In this document: one piece after another, positions 22,228 through 23,910 of the stretch
Numbering within the stretch: the stretch's first letter is position 1
How the letters are laid out: every line of letters starts with the position of its first letter
IMG/VR virus record: IMGVR_UViG_3300036761_000941
Span: 1 to 23,910 of that record
From: a virus
Length of the DNA stretch: 23,910 nucleotides
Direction: 5' to 3' (one strand)
Program-made: the position numbers and the translations under genes
Notes under the pieces: model-generated
What the model was told of the DNA's origin: nothing
The model's database searches: none
What the model saw: only the letters and a program-made list of their open reading frames with translations

Positions 22228-22914
22228 ATGTGGTGGATTACGGCGGCGGATGCGCTGCGAAGTCTCTATCTCCGGTTGGTGAAGAAGTACCATCCCGATT
22301 TGGCATTGAGTCAGGTGGACAAGCAGCAGCGCCACGAGATGATGATTGCCATAAATAAAGCATGGGAGGGTGAAGATTCCGCCACACTCCAAGCGATAGA
22401 TGCTACGGGGAAGGTCCCTCCACCGCCCTCGCGCTCCCAGCCCTGGCCCGGTGCCCGACCGTCGCCTGAGTGGGAAAGGACTCCTGGTTCCGGGGCGCCA
22501 CGTCGCCCCCGCCCTCGCTCTCAATCGAATTATGGTGAGGGGATGGCGGAGGGAAAAGCGAAGGACCTTCGTCTGTGGGCGAAGTATCTGCGTGGGGTTG
22601 CTACGGAGATGGCTTCCTTCGGTTATACTGAGGCGGATATTAACACATCCGCCGGAGGACCCGCTGTCGATGGGGAAGTAAACGGTTACTTTTTTTCTCC
22701 TGGGAAGGAGTTCGGCGCCTATATTCAAGCGGGAAGTTCACGCAGCAGACCCTCTCCTATCATGGCACGTTGGACAGCACGGGAAGTGCGTGGAAAGCAC
22801 ACACAAACTGGACCAAATCAGTGGTTTCCTACGATCCCTCACCCGCGCATGATGGCTATACGGCTAAACGCTATTGCAGAACGACAGAATCGTGAGAAGG
22901 CGTCGGAGTATTAG
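22228..22914 (+). CDS. J-domain (DnaJ-like) protein
   Basis: A 228-residue protein beginning two bases after the previous stop. Residues 6-47 form a shortened J domain: helix II with the invariant HPD tripeptide (LYLRLVKKYHPDLA, H22-P23-D24) and helix III (QQRHEMMIAINKAWE). Helix I is almost absent. HPD activates the ATPase of Hsp70/DnaK. A Pro/Ser/Arg-rich linker (about 62-100) joins a C-terminal domain (KAKDLRLWAKYLRGVATEMA; then a GEVNGYFFSPGKEFGAYI stretch) that I do not recognise and that may select the client. A phage J protein could recruit host DnaK for virion assembly or replication. Translation probably couples to the upstream gene, as no strong ribosome site is seen. Confidence 0.65.
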   Translation: MWWITAADALRSLYLRLVKKYHPDLALSQVDKQQRHEMMIAINKAWEGEDSATLQAIDATGKVPPPPSRSQPWPGARPSPEWERTPGSGAPRRPRPRSQSNYGEGMAEGKAKDLRLWAKYLRGVATEMASFGYTEADINTSAGGPAVDGEVNGYFFSPGKEFGAYIQAGSSRSRPSPIMARWTAREVRGKHTQTGPNQWFPTIPHPRMMAIRLNAIAERQNREKASEY

Positions 22915-22917
22915 GAT

Positions 22918-23367
22918 ATGGCCTTGCACAACTTCGGCATTGTGGACTACACTCGCCTCTATCGAGGCGCCCAGCCCGACGAGAAGGGTTACACCGACCT
23001 GTGGCAGTTGGGGGTGCGCGAGATCATGACGTTGAACTCGGCGGACCCGAACAGCTTTGGGTGGAGTGGGACGGTACTCGCACGAGTCATGAATGGGATG
23101 GAGTCGTTGCTCGAAGTCGAGAAGATCGTAGGGGACCTGAGGCGTTCAATCGAAGTGGGACGGACGGTGTTTGTTCACTGCACGCACGGGCGTGACCGCA
23201 CGGGTTGTGTTATCGGGGCCTACCGTATCATTGAATGTGGATGGAACTTCGCGAAGATGGAAGAAGAACGGTTGCTCTACGGTGAGAAATTCGTCCTTGA
23301 AGTGGTAGATGAGAACGTTATGCAGGTGCTTCATGCCCTCGCGAAGAAAAAAGGACTGGATTACTAA
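22918..23367 (+). CDS. Dual-specificity/tyrosine phosphatase
   Basis: A 149-residue single-domain protein. The PTP loop HCTHGRDRTG (87-96) has nucleophile C88 and R94 in the CX5R spacing, preceded by hydrophobic VFV. The N-terminal LYRGAQPDEKGYTDLWQLGV (14-33) and IMTLN (36-40) match the substrate-facing start of DSP-type phosphatases. An Asp in SADPN (41-45) may be the general acid. It should dephosphorylate phosphotyrosine, phosphoserine/threonine or another phosphate ester; the substrate is unknown. It has no signal peptide and acts in the cytoplasm. The gene follows the J-domain gene by three bases and its TAA overlaps the next ATG (TAATG), so the three genes form a coupled unit. Confidence 0.8.
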   Translation: MALHNFGIVDYTRLYRGAQPDEKGYTDLWQLGVREIMTLNSADPNSFGWSGTVLARVMNGMESLLEVEKIVGDLRRSIEVGRTVFVHCTHGRDRTGCVIGAYRIIECGWNFAKMEEERLLYGEKFVLEVVDENVMQVLHALAKKKGLDY

Positions 23368-23910
23368 TGGCTACTCGTGGCGGCGCCTTCGCTTGGACGG
23401 AGCGTGCTAAGGATGTGCTGGTACAGGAGATCAGGAATTACCTGTCCCTGAATTACGCGAACGTCCTCAGTGAAATGCCGCAGATCGAGCGGTACGGGCT
23501 CGCAGGCCAGACTTCGGCTGAGAGCTTCGTCAATGTCTTCACTGCTCTCCCACACAAGGAGCAACGGCTTCCTCACGTCGCGATTATGAGCGCACCCGGC
23601 ACTGAGCGGAAGATGGGCATTGGTCGGCAGGTGATTCAGACGTTTCACGACCCTGATACAGGGCTGCCGACGATCCGTGAATGCTTCGGCGGCGACCTAA
23701 ACATCGTCATCGAGATCGCCTGCACGGACACGAACCAGCGGTCGGAATTGTTGGACATCATCTACAGCTTCTTCGTCGTGTACTTGGAGCAGTCGAGTTA
23801 CTCCATCCTGGGCGATGGTACGCCTGATCCTGTGACACAGGTGCCTCGGCTCTACCAGTTGATCCTCAAGAGCCAGGCGTCTATCGGGGGTGAGACGGAT
23901 CAGCCTCGCC
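23367..23910 (+). CDS. Structural (neck/tail-completion-like) protein, 3' truncated by window
   Basis: The frame opens at ATG 23367, inside the TAATG overlap, and runs 181 codons to the window edge without a stop. It begins MATRGGAFAWTERAKDVLVQ. The segment FGGDLNIVIEIACTDTNQRS then ELLDIIYSFFVVYLEQ resembles the core of phage head-tail joining or tail-terminator proteins (a beta strand, then 'TDTN-R-EL-DI-Y' into a long helix). No enzyme motif is seen. The structural role is inferred from pattern and its position at the resumption of structural genes. Confidence 0.5.
   Translation, partial: MATRGGAFAWTERAKDVLVQEIRNYLSLNYANVLSEMPQIERYGLAGQTSAESFVNVFTALPHKEQRLPHVAIMSAPGTERKMGIGRQVIQTFHDPDTGLPTIRECFGGDLNIVIEIACTDTNQRSELLDIIYSFFVVYLEQSSYSILGDGTPDPVTQVPRLYQLILKSQASIGGETDQPR

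Overview
This window is a block of a tailed double-stranded DNA phage genome (Caudoviricetes), or a prophage of one. It is densely packed and every convincing gene lies on the + strand. Recognisable phage genes are a portal protein, a fused prohead protease/scaffold, a probable decoration protein, an HK97-fold major capsid protein and several structural proteins. I see no tail sheath, tape measure, terminase, integrase, tRNA, CRISPR or IS element. The host cannot be named from sequence alone. Moderately high GC, three stereotyped leaderless promoters (TANNNT six bases before the start codon) and small Cys/His proteins of a type I associate with actinobacteriophages suggest a host that uses leaderless mRNAs, such as an actinobacterium or a Deinococcus-like bacterium. 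This is an inference.

Layout. (1) 1-462: the end of an upstream gene, a small holin-like membrane protein (72-350), and a leader with a strong hairpin (401-426). (2) 463-2439: portal. (3) 2458-7919: an unusual island between portal and protease. Three proteins carry N-terminal signal-peptide-like sequences (2458, 4205, 5254). Two of them look like tail-fibre or adhesin proteins, and one neighbour has a chitobiase C-terminal-like domain. (4) 7959-12398: head morphogenesis, namely a small protein, protease/scaffold with an apparent nested scaffold start, decoration protein and major capsid protein, closed by a clear intrinsic terminator (12440-12468). (5) 12552-15935: small zinc-ribbon and conserved phage proteins plus two larger head or tail-adjacent proteins. 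(6) 15940-21177: accessory or metabolic genes, namely an alpha/beta hydrolase, a dATP/dGTP diphosphohydrolase-like (MazG-type) protein, a calcineurin-like phosphoesterase, a small gene with an apparent ATT start (18170-18376), a Cys/His protein, a T4-PseT-type polynucleotide kinase/phosphatase, an unknown basic protein and a RlaP-type nucleotidyltransferase. (7) 21200-23910: a zinc-ribbon structural protein, a J-domain protein, a dual-specificity phosphatase and the start of another structural gene that runs off the window.

How it fits together. The head genes have good Shine-Dalgarno sites and read as one late module. The accessory genes from 16597 to 19722 are driven largely by individual promoters with the geometry TTG(N)3-N17-TANNNT-N6-start. 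Two of these promoters have the upstream gene's TGA stop embedded in the -35 box, so genes and promoters are tiled with no spare sequence. A separate 12-13 base motif (AACAGTTGTAGTA) recurs upstream of several gene groups and inside the protease gene just before the nested scaffold start. It is a candidate phage-specific control element. The most interesting biology is the RNA-repair-like operon (end-healing kinase/phosphatase, unknown 158-residue protein, RlaP nucleotidyltransferase) and the island of apparently exported fibre-like proteins inside the head gene cluster.
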